NCBI RefSeq assembly: GCF_016806835.2 | Contig: NZ_CP086111.1 | Span: forward strand, 798,001 to 862,000 | Source of the DNA: Skermanella rosea | GTDB lineage: Bacteria; Pseudomonadota; Alphaproteobacteria; Azospirillales; Azospirillaceae | Length of the DNA: 64,000 nt | Direction: 5' to 3' | In this document: one piece after another, positions 22,012 to 30,635 of the stretch | How the letters are laid out: the number at the start of each line of letters is the position of its first letter | Numbering within the stretch: the first letter of the stretch is position 1 | The notes under the pieces: generated by a model | What the model was told of the DNA's origin: nothing | The model's database searches: none | The model's input: the letters and a program-made list of their open reading frames with translations, nothing else | Position numbers and translations under genes: made by a program

Positions 22012-22110
22012 CGTAGGTCAGCCTTCGCCCGCAAGGGCGAACGCCGACACCCTGCGCCGACGCTCCGGCCATGCTGTCGGCGTCGGCCTTCGGCCGAGGC
22101 CGACCTACGA
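22012..22110. repeat. Pair of REP-like elements in opposite orientation (BIME-like)
   Basis: Copy 2 (22013-22048) reads GTAGGTCAGCCTTCGCCC, GCAA, GGGCGAACGCCGAC. Copy 3 (22076-22109) reads GTCGGCGTCGGCCTTCGG ... CCGAGGCCGACCTACG and lies in the opposite orientation. So the two outer ends (CGTAGGTC and GACCTACG) are inverted. Copy 2 matches the element at 15314-15350 at most positions. It lies after mch and before the convergent peptidase gene, where it may also serve as a transcript end. Confidence 0.75.
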
Positions 22111-22136
22111 TAAACCGATCAACAAAACCGTGCCGC

Positions 22137-23534
22137 TCACGAGGGCTCGCGCTCCTTCCCGGCCTCGGGATCGCGGGCCAGCGTGAGGACGGCATGGGCC
22201 GCGGCGTCGGCCATCTGGTGGAGCACGGCGGCGTCTATGTTGGTCAGGTCGTCGCAGGCTTGGTGGTAGCAGGGGTCGAACGGCTGTCCGGCGGTGCCGC
22301 CGAACCGGGCGGCCGACTCCTCCGACTTGATCTCCCCGGCGCCGGTATAGAGCCCGCCGGTCGGGATGCCCGCCCGGGCGAAGGGCGCGTGGTCAGATCC
22401 GCCGCGCATCGGGGTGGACCCCGCCTCCAGCCCGATCGCGGCGAAATAGTCCCTGAACACCCGCTCGATCGCGGCCGGGCCGTCATAGATCAGCCGGCCG
22501 GGATTGGGCGAGCCCAGCATGTCGAAGTTGAGCACGGCGGCCAGCCTGCCGCGCTCCTCCTCCGGCAGGGACTGCAGATGGTGGCGGGAGCCGACCAGCC
22601 CGACCTCCTCGGCGCCCCAGAAGGCGAACCTGACCCGGTTGGCCGGCTGCTCTCCGCCGCCCAGTTCGGCCATGCGGAGCGCGGTCTCCAGCACGACCGC
22701 GGCGCCGCTGCCGTTGTCGTTGATGCCCGGCCCTTCCGGCACGCCGTCCAGGTGGGCGCCGACCAGCACGGTGTTGCCGGTGGTCCCCTCCGGCCCGTCG
22801 GCCACGACGTTGCGGCTCGACCTGGTGCCGGTGCGGGCATCGACCGCCAGCCGCACCTCCGGCCGGGCCTCGCGCAGCCTCAGGCCGATCTCCGCCGGAA
22901 CGCCGACCACCGGGACCGGCGCCGGATCGCCCAATTGGCCACGGAAGGCGCCGGTGCGCCCCTCCGTGCCCTCGTTGTAGATCACAACGCCTTTGGCCCC
23001 GGCCGCCGCGGCATGGCCGACCTTGGTCTGGAAGGTGCAGGTGCCACGCCGGACCAGGGCGATGGCGCCGCGGGTGAAGCCCTGGAAGTCGGACGCCTCG
23101 CAGGCGAGCGACGAGCCCGACGGCGGGACCACGCGGGCGGTCACGTCGCCGCTGCCGGAATTGGCGAGGGTTCGGACCTGGTTCCGCTCCAGCGCGACGC
23201 CCGGCGCGGCCAGCACGGGCGGCGCGGTCTCCTCGAAGAAGGGGAACTCGAACCGTTCGAAGCGGACCGTGTATCCCGCCTGTTCCAGCAGGGCGGCGAC
23301 ATGGTCGGCGGAGCGCTCGTGGCCGGGCCGTCCGGCGGCCCGGTTGCCGCCGTTCTCCTCGGCGATCCGCTGGAACGAGCGGAGATGGCCCAGCAGGCCG
23401 TCCTCCGTCACCGCGTTCCGGAGCGCCTCGGTGGCCGCCACGTCCGCGACGGCCGGGACTGCGGCGAGGCACAGGGCACCGGCCAGGACGGCATGGCGCG
23501 CGGCGGACATCCACGGCGACGCTCCATCACGCAT
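22137..23534 (-). CDS. Secreted M28-family zinc aminopeptidase with PA domain
   Basis: A predicted exported metallopeptidase of 465 residues. An N-terminal signal (MSAARHAVLAGALCLAAVPAVA) is followed by a protease-associated (PA) insert (RGAIALVRRGTCTFQTKV ... GAKGVVIYNE). The catalytic domain has the M28 zinc ligands in order: VGAHLDGVPEG (His), GINDNGSGAA (Asp), FWGAEEVGLVGS (Glu pair), LNFDMLGSPN (Asp) and GGSDHAPFARAG (His). I placed the start at 23532-23534, where GGAG lies upstream; an ATG eight codons later begins directly at the signal. Two cysteines in FDPCYHQACDD could form a disulfide. It shares its strand with the lytic transglycosylase gene upstream, separated by 115 bases. Confidence 0.9.
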   Translation of the reverse strand: MRDGASPWMSAARHAVLAGALCLAAVPAVADVAATEALRNAVTEDGLLGHLRSFQRIAEENGGNRAAGRPGHERSADHVAALLEQAGYTVRFERFEFPFFEETAPPVLAAPGVALERNQVRTLANSGSGDVTARVVPPSGSSLACEASDFQGFTRGAIALVRRGTCTFQTKVGHAAAAGAKGVVIYNEGTEGRTGAFRGQLGDPAPVPVVGVPAEIGLRLREARPEVRLAVDARTGTRSSRNVVADGPEGTTGNTVLVGAHLDGVPEGPGINDNGSGAAVVLETALRMAELGGGEQPANRVRFAFWGAEEVGLVGSRHHLQSLPEEERGRLAAVLNFDMLGSPNPGRLIYDGPAAIERVFRDYFAAIGLEAGSTPMRGGSDHAPFARAGIPTGGLYTGAGEIKSEESAARFGGTAGQPFDPCYHQACDDLTNIDAAVLHQMADAAAHAVLTLARDPEAGKEREPS

Positions 23535-23649
23535 CGGATCTGCTCCAGGTTCGGGAAGGCACGATCGGATACATAGGGCCGCGACGCGGATTGTCCGCTT
23601 GGCAAGGGAAATACCTTGGTTTCGCCCCAATCCCGGGCGACTCGGCGGA

Positions 23650-24540
23650 TCAGTCCAGTTCCGCCACCTCGGAGGAGGCGAAGACGCCGGACGCCTTGGC
23701 GATGCTCGGCTCGTAGGGATGGCGCTTGCGCGGGTAGACGCCGCTCAGCCGCTTCACATAAGCCTCGGTCTCGCGGTAGGGGGGAATGCCGCGGTACCGC
23801 TCCACCGCGCCCTCGCCGGCATTGTAGGCGGCGGCGACCAGCGCCACGTCGCCCCGGAAATAGGCCATCAGCCAGCGCAGGTAGCGCATTCCGCCCTGGA
23901 TGTTCTCCTTCGGATCGAACGGGTCCTTGACCCCGAAGCGCTCCGCGGTGTCCGGGATCAGCTGCATCAGCCCCTGGGCGTTGCGCGGCGACACCGCGTC
24001 GGCGCGGTAGCCGGACTCGATCTGCATGATCGCCAGCACGAAGTCGGGATCGAGGCCGTAGCCCGGCGCCATCGACCGCACCATCTTCTCGATCTTGGCC
24101 GGGGCGGGCAGGTGGCCGGCGCCGCGGACGCCGGGGACGTAGCAGCCCGGCGCCTGGACCTGCTTGACGCTCGCCACCTTTGGCATCAGCTCGCGGGCTT
24201 CCATATGGCCAAGCTCGATCGCCCGGCGGACCCAGGCTGCCGCCATGGCCTGGTCGCGCGGCGCGCCCTTGCCGGCGAGGTAGAACTGGCCGAGCCGGTA
24301 CGCGGCGATCGGATGCCCCTTCGCCGCCGCCTGGCAGTACAGGCTGAAGGCCCGGCCATGATCCAGGGCGACGCCGACGCCGTTTTCGAACCGCCGGCCC
24401 AATTCGAACTGGGCCCGGGTGCTTCCGGAATTGGCCAAGGTCTCAAGGGCAAGTACAGTGCGATCCGGCGTTGCGGCATATGCGGGAATAGTACTGAAGC
24501 AAAGGCCGAAAATAATCAACGTTCGTCGGATTGCCTTCAT
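23650..24540 (-). CDS. Sel1-repeat lytic transglycosylase
   Basis: A predicted periplasmic murein lytic transglycosylase of 296 residues. The signal peptide is MKAIRRTLIIFGLCFSTIPAYA. Residues about 35-110 hold two to three Sel1-like repeats (AQFELGRRFENGVGVALDHG, AYRLGQFYLAGKGAPRDQAM). The C-terminal SLT domain (from about 135) has the catalytic glutamate in IMQIESGYRADAVSPRNAQG, then GLMQLIPDTAERFGV and ALVAAAYNAGEGAVERYRG. The fusion of Sel1 repeats with SLT suggests that the repeats bring a partner protein to the enzyme. Only the stretch from 24541 to 24727, with nothing notable, separates it from the next gene. Confidence 0.92.
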   Translation of the reverse strand: MKAIRRTLIIFGLCFSTIPAYAATPDRTVLALETLANSGSTRAQFELGRRFENGVGVALDHGRAFSLYCQAAAKGHPIAAYRLGQFYLAGKGAPRDQAMAAAWVRRAIELGHMEARELMPKVASVKQVQAPGCYVPGVRGAGHLPAPAKIEKMVRSMAPGYGLDPDFVLAIMQIESGYRADAVSPRNAQGLMQLIPDTAERFGVKDPFDPKENIQGGMRYLRWLMAYFRGDVALVAAAYNAGEGAVERYRGIPPYRETEAYVKRLSGVYPRKRHPYEPSIAKASGVFASSEVAELD

Positions 24541-24727
24541 TGCCGAGCGACTTTCATTTGATCAAGACTGACCTGTTCGAAGTAACACAGGGCGTCTCGT
24601 CGCCCAAGAGCAACTTTCGGCTATCGGGAAGCCCATCCGGTTCACCCCGATGCCCGCCATGGCCGCCCCCGCTTCTCCGGTCGATACCCGGCGAAGCGGG
24701 GCGGCCCTGCTGGCGGGCCGGGCCGGA

Positions 24728-25897
24728 TCAAGCCTGGAGGGGAGCCGTCTCGCGCTCCAGCAGGACCGCCTCCGCCTCCGCCGCGATGGCGAGCGAGGCG
24801 GTGATGCCAGGCGATTCGATGCCGTAGAGGTTGAGCAGCCCCGGCACGCCGTGCTGGCGCGGTCCCTGGATCATGAAATCGGCGTCGGCCACCCCGGCCG
24901 CGACCAGCTTCGGCCGGATGCCGGCGTAGCCGGGCTGGAGCGCGTCGTCGGGCAGGTCCGGCCAGTAGCGGCGGATCGCTCCGTAGAACTTGTCGGCGCG
25001 GCGGATGTCCACGTCGTAGTTGATCCGGTCGATCCATTCGACGTCCGGTCCGAACCGGGCCTGCCCGGCCAGGTCGAGCGTCAGGTGGACGCCCAGGCCG
25101 CCCGGTTCCGGCACCGGATAGATCAGCCGGCTGAACGGCGCCCGCCGGGCGAGCGAGAAATAATTGCCCTTCGCCAAGTGGATCGGCGGGATCGAGTCCG
25201 CCGGGATGCCCTGGATCGACCGCGCGATCTCCTGGGCGAACAGCCCGCCCGAATTGACCACCAGGTTGGCGATCAGGCGGAACGGCTCCGGGCCGCCCGT
25301 CTCGATGATGATGCCGTCGTCGGTGACCCGCCCGCCGGCGACCGGGCTGTTGAAGGCCACCATGCCGCCATGGTCCTCCAACTCGCCCTGGTAGGCCAGC
25401 ATCAGCCCGTGGGTGTCCACGATGCCGCTCGACGGGGAATGCAGGGCGCCGACGGTGTGCAGCGCCGGCTCCAGCGCCGCGACGTCGGCGGCGCTCAGCC
25501 ATTCCAGGTCGGTCACGCCGTTGGCCCGCGCCTTGGCGTCGATCTCGGCCAGCTTGCCGCGCTGGCCCTCGTCGGTCGCGACCAGCAGCTTGCCGCAGCG
25601 GCGATGGGGAACGCCCCGGTCGGCGCAGTAGGCGTAGAGCGCGTCGCGGCCCCGGACGCACAGCCGCGCCTTCAGGCTGCCCTTGGGATAATAGAGGCCG
25701 GCATGGATGACCTCGCTGTTGCGGGAGCTGGTGCCGCTGCCGATGCAGTCCGACCCTTCCAGCAGGACGACGTCCCGGCCGGCCAGGGCCAACTGGCGGG
25801 CCACCGCCAGCCCGATCACTCCAGCGCCGATCACCACGCAATCGACTCTCTCCGGGGCCACGCCGTCCAGGGCGCGGTTCGGCTGAATTTCGCTCAT
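24728..25897 (-). CDS. FAD-dependent oxidoreductase, L-2-hydroxyglutarate dehydrogenase-like
   Basis: A 389-residue DAO-type flavoprotein. The dinucleotide motif is DCVVIGAGVIGLAVARQLAL near the N-terminus. The conserved SSRNSEVIHAGLYYPKGS is typical of the LhgO/L2HGDH group. A C-terminal GIESPGITASLAIA completes the FAD site. The group oxidises L-2-hydroxyglutarate to 2-oxoglutarate with electron transfer to quinone; other hydroxy acids are possible. GTG (25903), ATG (25900) and ATG (25897) lie in tandem, and I take the last, which follows AGGTGATG. No neighbour supports a specific pathway. Confidence 0.85.
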   Translation of the reverse strand: MSEIQPNRALDGVAPERVDCVVIGAGVIGLAVARQLALAGRDVVLLEGSDCIGSGTSSRNSEVIHAGLYYPKGSLKARLCVRGRDALYAYCADRGVPHRRCGKLLVATDEGQRGKLAEIDAKARANGVTDLEWLSAADVAALEPALHTVGALHSPSSGIVDTHGLMLAYQGELEDHGGMVAFNSPVAGGRVTDDGIIIETGGPEPFRLIANLVVNSGGLFAQEIARSIQGIPADSIPPIHLAKGNYFSLARRAPFSRLIYPVPEPGGLGVHLTLDLAGQARFGPDVEWIDRINYDVDIRRADKFYGAIRRYWPDLPDDALQPGYAGIRPKLVAAGVADADFMIQGPRQHGVPGLLNLYGIESPGITASLAIAAEAEAVLLERETAPLQA

Positions 25898-26372
25898 CAT
25901 CACCTGACTGATCGCTGAAACCCGCGGATCGGCCCGCCTGCGCGCCGGCCCCGTCCGCCAATCTGTCCAGCGGTCACTATGCCGCGCGACGACGGGGCAC
26001 GTCCATGGCTCCGACGAACGCGCCCAAGAAAGAGGGCGGCGTCCCCTTCGGGGGACACCGCCCTTGCCAGTGCGAGGCTAAACATCGAGAGGCATTGGGA
26101 TAGAGAAACGGCCCGAACCCCACTTCGTCCGGACCCGGCGCCGGGTACTGCAGTAACGACGGTCCGGCGACGCCGATCCAGACCGTCATCCACGGTACGA
26201 CGGCAATCGTGTCGATCAAGGATGGAGGATCCACGGTCGATACCTTCCGCTTTTATCCTCGGTAGTCGGAGAACTATTGAACCTCCGACCCTGATCCAGC
26301 GACTGCCGAAGTTATACCCGGTTAACATTGGCTGCGGGCTTCACGTTCCCTTGGCGGTTCAAAATTTTCTTT
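25898..26372. other. 475-bp region without a recognised gene
   Basis: It holds a strong hairpin at 26035-26066. A leftward frame at 25977-26234 (85 residues) has mixed codon bias and no recognisable motif, so I do not call it. About 210 bases of unassigned sequence upstream of the hairpin could carry a small RNA or the long 3' end of the MucR-like gene, which reads into this region. I see no direct evidence for either. Confidence 0.5.
26035..26066. terminator. Strong UUCG-loop hairpin
   Basis: On the plus strand GGGCGGCGTCCCC, TTCG, GGGGACACCGCCC forms a 13-bp stem (one mismatch or wobble) with a stable UUCG tetraloop. On the minus strand the stem is followed by TCTTTCTT, so it may end leftward transcripts from the MucR-like gene. 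Confidence 0.6.
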
Positions 26373-26750
26373 TCACCGCCTCGTGCCAGCCTTCGCCTTG
26401 CCGAGCGCATTGGCCGGGGTCCAGGTCGGCCGGCCTCGGCCGGTCCCGTTCATGCCGGTGCGCTGCGGCGTGGCCTTGGCTACCGCCTGGGGTTTGGGCG
26501 GGGCCGCCACCCGGGCCGGCGCCGGCCTTGCCGGGACCGGCGTCCGTGCGGGTGCCGCCTTGGCGGGGCCGGCGGTTCTCCGCGCCGGAACGGCGGCTTC
26601 CTGCGGCGGCTCTGCGCAGGAAAGCAGCCCGTGGTAGGCGGTTCGGAAAAGCTGCGGGAAGGCGTCGAACGTCTCGTTGTGGGATCGGGCATACGACAAG
26701 GCGATCTTCGTGGCCATCCTGTGGATGTCTGCACGCTCGCTGATGCTCAT
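26373..26750 (-). CDS. MucR/Ros N-terminal-like small protein with Ala/Pro-rich tail, no zinc finger
   Basis: A 125-residue protein starting MSISERADIHRMATKIALSY. The segment IALSYARSHNETFDAFPQLF followed by RTAYHGLL has the spacing of the N-terminal helical region of MucR/Ros regulators (pattern I..AYV..N......P.LI..V..AL). In MucR that region mediates oligomerisation. The C2H2 zinc finger that binds DNA in MucR is absent: only one cysteine (GLLSCAEPP) remains. The rest is a basic Ala/Pro-rich tail ending GRGRPTWTPANALGKAKAGT. It could be a nucleoid-associated or MucR-modulating protein; that is inference. Start chosen at 26748-26750 (a longer frame adds 46 unsupported residues). Confidence 0.6.
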   Translation of the reverse strand: MSISERADIHRMATKIALSYARSHNETFDAFPQLFRTAYHGLLSCAEPPQEAAVPARRTAGPAKAAPARTPVPARPAPARVAAPPKPQAVAKATPQRTGMNGTGRGRPTWTPANALGKAKAGTRR

Positions 26751-26947
26751 CGGTGGGGGCTCCTCAGTGTCCGCCCGGACAGGGCAATCCTGCCCATTCG
26801 GCTGATTAACGCCGGCCATGCCGCTGTGTTCCCCCAAGGACTCGCCGAAATTGCGGAAACGGCGGCGGTACTCCCGAACGACTCGCAACCGCTTTCGCCC
26901 GTCGTCGTTAACGTATTGGAATCAACCCCAACAGAGAAAGCCAGGCC

Positions 26948-27934
26948 ATGCGAAGTATTCGATACGAGCGCTTCGGCGAGCCGTCGGATGTCCTTTTCCT
27001 GCAGGAGCGGGAAAAACCCCGGCCCGGCCCCGGCGAGGCGCTGGTGCGCCTCCGGCTGCGCTCGATCAATCCGGCCGACCTGCTCCAGGTCCGCGGCCTC
27101 TACGGCCAGTTGCCGCAGCTCCCGGCGACCGCCGGGATGGAAGGCGTCGGGGTGGTCGAGGAACTGGGCGAAGGCGTCGGGGAAGGGACCGGCCCGGCGG
27201 TCGGCAGCCGGGTCATGCCGCTGGGGAGCCCGGTTTGGCAGGAATATGCCTGCGTCAAGGCGGCGGCGCTGCTCCCGATCCCCGACGCCATGCCCGACCC
27301 GGTCGCGGCGCAGGCCTTCGTCAACCCGGTCACCGCATGGCTCATGACGGTGGAGGAGCTGAAGCTCAAGCCGGACGACACGGTCCTGGTGACGGCGGCC
27401 GGCTCGGCCCTGGGGCGCATCGTCATCCAGCTCTCCCGGCGCCTCGGGTTCAAGGTGATCGGCACCGTGCGCCGGGCGGCCCAGGCCGACGAGCTGATGG
27501 CGCTGGGCGCCCACGCCGTCGTCTCGACCGCCGACGAGGACCTGCGCGGGCGCGTGCTGGAACTGACCGGCGGCCGGGGCGCCGACGGCGCGATCGAGGC
27601 GGTCGGCGGCGCGGTCGGGGCGGCGGCGGCGGGCGCGCTGGCGCCGGGAGGCACGATGCTGGTCTATGGCCTGATGTCCGGCGAGCCGATTCCGGTCCCG
27701 GTCACCGACATGATCTTCAAGAGCTTGCGGATCAGGGGCTTCTGGCTGGCAGACTGGGCCCGGACGGCGCCGGAGGAAGCGCGCCGCGCCGCGATTTCCA
27801 AGGTGTTCGGCCTGCTGGCCCAAGGGGAGATCGATCTTCCGGTGTCCGCCGTCTATGATCTGGCCGATATCCGCGACGCGGTCCTTGCCGCGGAGTCTTC
27901 CGGCCGTCCCGGCAAGGTCCTGCTCGGCGGCTAG
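26948..27934 (+). CDS. Zinc-independent MDR oxidoreductase (quinone/enoyl reductase-like)
   Basis: A 328-residue medium-chain dehydrogenase/reductase. The N-terminal GroES-like domain (RYERFGEPSDVLFLQE ... SINPADLLQVRGLYGQLPQL) and the Rossmann domain (VLVTAAGSALGRIVIQLSRR) are clear. The catalytic and structural zinc ligands of alcohol dehydrogenases are missing, which places it in the quinone oxidoreductase or mitochondrial enoyl-reductase-like branch (NADPH-dependent reduction of a double bond). Substrate unknown. It is divergent from the MucR-like gene across about 200 bases, which probably hold both promoters. Confidence 0.88.
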   Translation: MRSIRYERFGEPSDVLFLQEREKPRPGPGEALVRLRLRSINPADLLQVRGLYGQLPQLPATAGMEGVGVVEELGEGVGEGTGPAVGSRVMPLGSPVWQEYACVKAAALLPIPDAMPDPVAAQAFVNPVTAWLMTVEELKLKPDDTVLVTAAGSALGRIVIQLSRRLGFKVIGTVRRAAQADELMALGAHAVVSTADEDLRGRVLELTGGRGADGAIEAVGGAVGAAAAGALAPGGTMLVYGLMSGEPIPVPVTDMIFKSLRIRGFWLADWARTAPEEARRAAISKVFGLLAQGEIDLPVSAVYDLADIRDAVLAAESSGRPGKVLLGG

Positions 27935-28039
27935 CGTACCGGGATCCGGGGGGCGGGATCTCCGGCAGCGTCCGGGGCCGTTCCGGCCCTCCGCCCCGGT
28001 GCATAGAGCCTGTCGCAAAGAAATGAGGAGGAATCCATC

Positions 28040-28498
28040 ATGAAGACGAACCGCGCTCCGGTCGTGGCGATCCCCGTCATGCTCCGTGCCGTGATCCTCG
28101 GGGCCGCCATCCTCGGCGCCGCCGGACCCCTGGCGGCCCAGCAGTCCGCGCCCGCCGTCACGGCGACTCCCAACCGCCAGATGCAGCCGACCGCCACCGG
28201 CCGCACCCAGGCTCCGCCGGCGGCTCCGATGGCTCCCTCTTCCGGCGCCTCGTCCGGGACCCAGCTCAGCCTGGAGCAGGGGCGCCCGTCCGTCACCGAC
28301 CGCATGGGCAGGGACCAGCGCGAGATGGAGCTGGTGCAGACCAGCCTGCTGAACCGCTTCGGCGGCATGGGCTTCGCGGAAATGCGCAACTTCCGCAAGA
28401 TCGGCGAGAACTACGCGGCGGAGGTGCGGACCGTCGAGGGCGTCTGGATCAACGTCGTGATCGATCCCGCGACCGGCGCGGTCACCGTCCAGCAATAG
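28040..28498 (+). CDS. Small exported protein of unknown function
   Basis: A 152-residue protein with a signal peptide (AVILGAAILGAAGPLAAQ, cleavage after about residue 33). A Pro/Ala/Thr/Ser-rich, probably disordered stretch of about 55 residues follows (residues 35-90), then a compact C-terminal domain. The final segment, ENYAAEVRTVEGVWINVVID then PATGAVTVQQ, resembles the strand-turn of PepSY-like domains, but I would not assign the family. GGAGG sits at a good distance before the ATG. It follows the MDR gene by 105 bases and converges on the yjbH-like gene. Confidence 0.75.
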   Translation: MKTNRAPVVAIPVMLRAVILGAAILGAAGPLAAQQSAPAVTATPNRQMQPTATGRTQAPPAAPMAPSSGASSGTQLSLEQGRPSVTDRMGRDQREMELVQTSLLNRFGGMGFAEMRNFRKIGENYAAEVRTVEGVWINVVIDPATGAVTVQQ

Positions 28499-28532
28499 GC
28501 GGTTCCCCGGGGGGCGCCGCCGTCCGGCCGGC

Positions 28533-30551
28533 TCACTCCAGCAGGCGGTTCCAGGTTCCCATGATCCGGCCGACGCCGGAGCCTCCGGTCAGGTCGTACA
28601 GGCGCAGGGGCTGGTCGACCCGCTGGCCGGCGTCCCGGCCCAGGGACCTGACCGCGACTTCCGATGCCAGCCCGCGCCCGGAACCGGACAGGGGGCCCGG
28701 CAGCAGCCCGAGCGGGATGCGGATGCTGATCCCCTGGTCCATCGCCCCGGTTCCCGCGTCGGTGACCGTGGCATAGGCCCCGATGCGCACGCCGCCCTCG
28801 AAGGCGCGGCTCAGCTCCAGCGTCGCCCCGAGGTCGCCCGCCAGGTAGCGGCCGGCCCTTATCGTCCCATGGGTCAGGCCGTCGCGGCTCTCGTAATAGA
28901 CGCTGGCATGGGCCGAGGCGTAGCCCTGCGCCTCGAAATAGAGCAGGTTGCCGGGTACCCGCTTCGCCACCAGGTCGGCATCGGCCCCGGCGGCCCAGCG
29001 GGCGCCGAACGGCCGGAACAGCACCTCGGCCTCCCAGCCGCCGAACATCTCGTCCAGGTGTCCCGCGGACAGGCGGGTGTGCCAGTCGGAGACGGGGTTC
29101 CACAGCCACGCGGTGTACAGGTGGTCGGCCGTGACCGCGACGCCCTCGGCGTACCGGGCCAGGTCGCCGCGCACCGTCGGCAGGCCGGCGTCCCGCCCGC
29201 CGGCCGATCGCCGTGCCAGATCGCTGCCCAGGTTGAAGCGCAGCCCGGCGCCGGTGACGAACCCGCCCGCCAGCCCGCTCGCCACCGCCGCGTCGAGGGT
29301 CGCGCGGTAGGCCGGCGACCCGGAGCGGAAGGCGGGCGACAGGTCGAGCCGCGGGGTCAGCGTGAAGTCCCAGCGCTCGCCCGGCGGCCGTGGCGGGGCG
29401 TCGATGCTCCCGGCCCGTTCCAGCTCCGCCGTCCGCCAGATCTCGGCCGGCGAACCGGCATGGCGATCCGCGCGCTCCAGGTCGGCGCGCAGGATGGACA
29501 CAGCGGTCCCGTTCAGCTCCGCCGGGCCGAGCACCACGGTCAGCATCTCGACCTCCGCAGGCGCGCGTGCCGCCATGATCCGGGCCGCCCGACCGGCCGT
29601 GCGTGCCGGCGGCCCGTCGGGAATCTCGTCCAGCCAGACCGTCGCTTCTTCTTCGTCGATCCTGGCCGCCCGGGCGGCCATCCCGGCGGACCGGAGCGCC
29701 GCCAGGATGCGCCGTTCGGCGGTGCGCGGAGTCGTCCGCGCCGGGCGGGCAACCGGCGCAGGGCGCGCGGCCTTGGCCGGCGGGGCTGCGGAGGGACGGC
29801 GGTCCAGCCCGGCGGCGTCGAGGAGGAACGCGCCGCGCAGCATGGCGTAATGCCCCTGCTCGAGCCCGGCGCCGACCTCGATCCAGGGCAGCGGGCGCCA
29901 CGCCAGGCCGACATTCACCGGGAACGGGCGGGACAGGCCGGGGTGGGCCGCCCGTTCGGCCCGCAGCAGGTCGCCGGTATAGTCCAGCTTCAGCGACAGC
30001 CCGTCGACCGGGGTCCGGACCTCGACCCCGCCGATCGGCGAGACGCGGGAGCCGAACGGGCTCCCCTGCGCGAAGCGGCCCCAGCCGACGCCCAGGGTCC
30101 AGTCGGTGTCGAACCACCGCCGGCTCATCACGAGATAGCCGGCCGCCTGTCCGCCGGTCTGGAACAGGCCGCGGGCGCCGATCGAGACCTCGGGCCGGCC
30201 GGCATCCTCGCGAAGCAGCCTGAGCTTCAGGTCCAGTCCGCCCGACTGCCCGCCGGGACGCTCATGGGTCGCGATCCCGGTGGATTGCCGGAGGGTCACC
30301 TCCAGGTCCGGCAGGGCCTGGAGCGTGACGAAGCCGTGCCGGTACAGCGGCGTCCAGGCCACGCCGGCGGCCAAGGTGTCGGGCGGCAGCATGCGGGCGC
30401 CGGGGACCTGCAGCAGGCCGGTCCCGCCGGTGTCGGTCAACGAGGGGCCGGCACCGGCGGGGGACGCCAATGCGGCGGCCAGGAACGCCCCGAGGCCGAC
30501 GAGGCCGTGCCGGCATGACCCGGTGGATGGAACCATTGCCGACACGCGCAT
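28533..30551 (-). CDS. YjbH-like outer-membrane beta-barrel protein
   Basis: A 672-residue exported protein of the YjbH (exopolysaccharide biosynthesis, DUF940) family, which forms large outer-membrane barrels linked to polysaccharide export. The signal sequence (GLVGLGAFLAAALASPAGAG) is followed by the family start (GPSLTDTGGTGLLQVPGARM). Repeated amphipathic strands follow (TLRQSTGIATHERP, GRFAQGSPFGSRVSPIGGVE). A soluble insert lies at about 250-360, rich in Ala/Arg/Pro. The barrel signatures YFEAQGYASAHASVYYESRD and RVDQPLRLYDLTGG come late. In Enterobacteria yjbEFGH act together; here no yjbE/F/G is adjacent. The nearest envelope genes are the L,D-transpeptidase and polysaccharide deacetylase. 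Confidence 0.85.
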   Translation of the reverse strand: MRVSAMVPSTGSCRHGLVGLGAFLAAALASPAGAGPSLTDTGGTGLLQVPGARMLPPDTLAAGVAWTPLYRHGFVTLQALPDLEVTLRQSTGIATHERPGGQSGGLDLKLRLLREDAGRPEVSIGARGLFQTGGQAAGYLVMSRRWFDTDWTLGVGWGRFAQGSPFGSRVSPIGGVEVRTPVDGLSLKLDYTGDLLRAERAAHPGLSRPFPVNVGLAWRPLPWIEVGAGLEQGHYAMLRGAFLLDAAGLDRRPSAAPPAKAARPAPVARPARTTPRTAERRILAALRSAGMAARAARIDEEEATVWLDEIPDGPPARTAGRAARIMAARAPAEVEMLTVVLGPAELNGTAVSILRADLERADRHAGSPAEIWRTAELERAGSIDAPPRPPGERWDFTLTPRLDLSPAFRSGSPAYRATLDAAVASGLAGGFVTGAGLRFNLGSDLARRSAGGRDAGLPTVRGDLARYAEGVAVTADHLYTAWLWNPVSDWHTRLSAGHLDEMFGGWEAEVLFRPFGARWAAGADADLVAKRVPGNLLYFEAQGYASAHASVYYESRDGLTHGTIRAGRYLAGDLGATLELSRAFEGGVRIGAYATVTDAGTGAMDQGISIRIPLGLLPGPLSGSGRGLASEVAVRSLGRDAGQRVDQPLRLYDLTGGSGVGRIMGTWNRLLE

Positions 30552-30635
30552 AGACCGGGAGCGGACTTGAGGATTGCTCCCATTTAGACGCGATCGGAAT
30601 ACGATTGCAACCGCCGGGATGCCGCAGCGGCCCGG

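Noticed and set aside
25977-26234. 85-residue leftward gene
   Set aside because: Codon bias is mixed, no recognisable domain, and it crosses the strong hairpin at 26035-26066.
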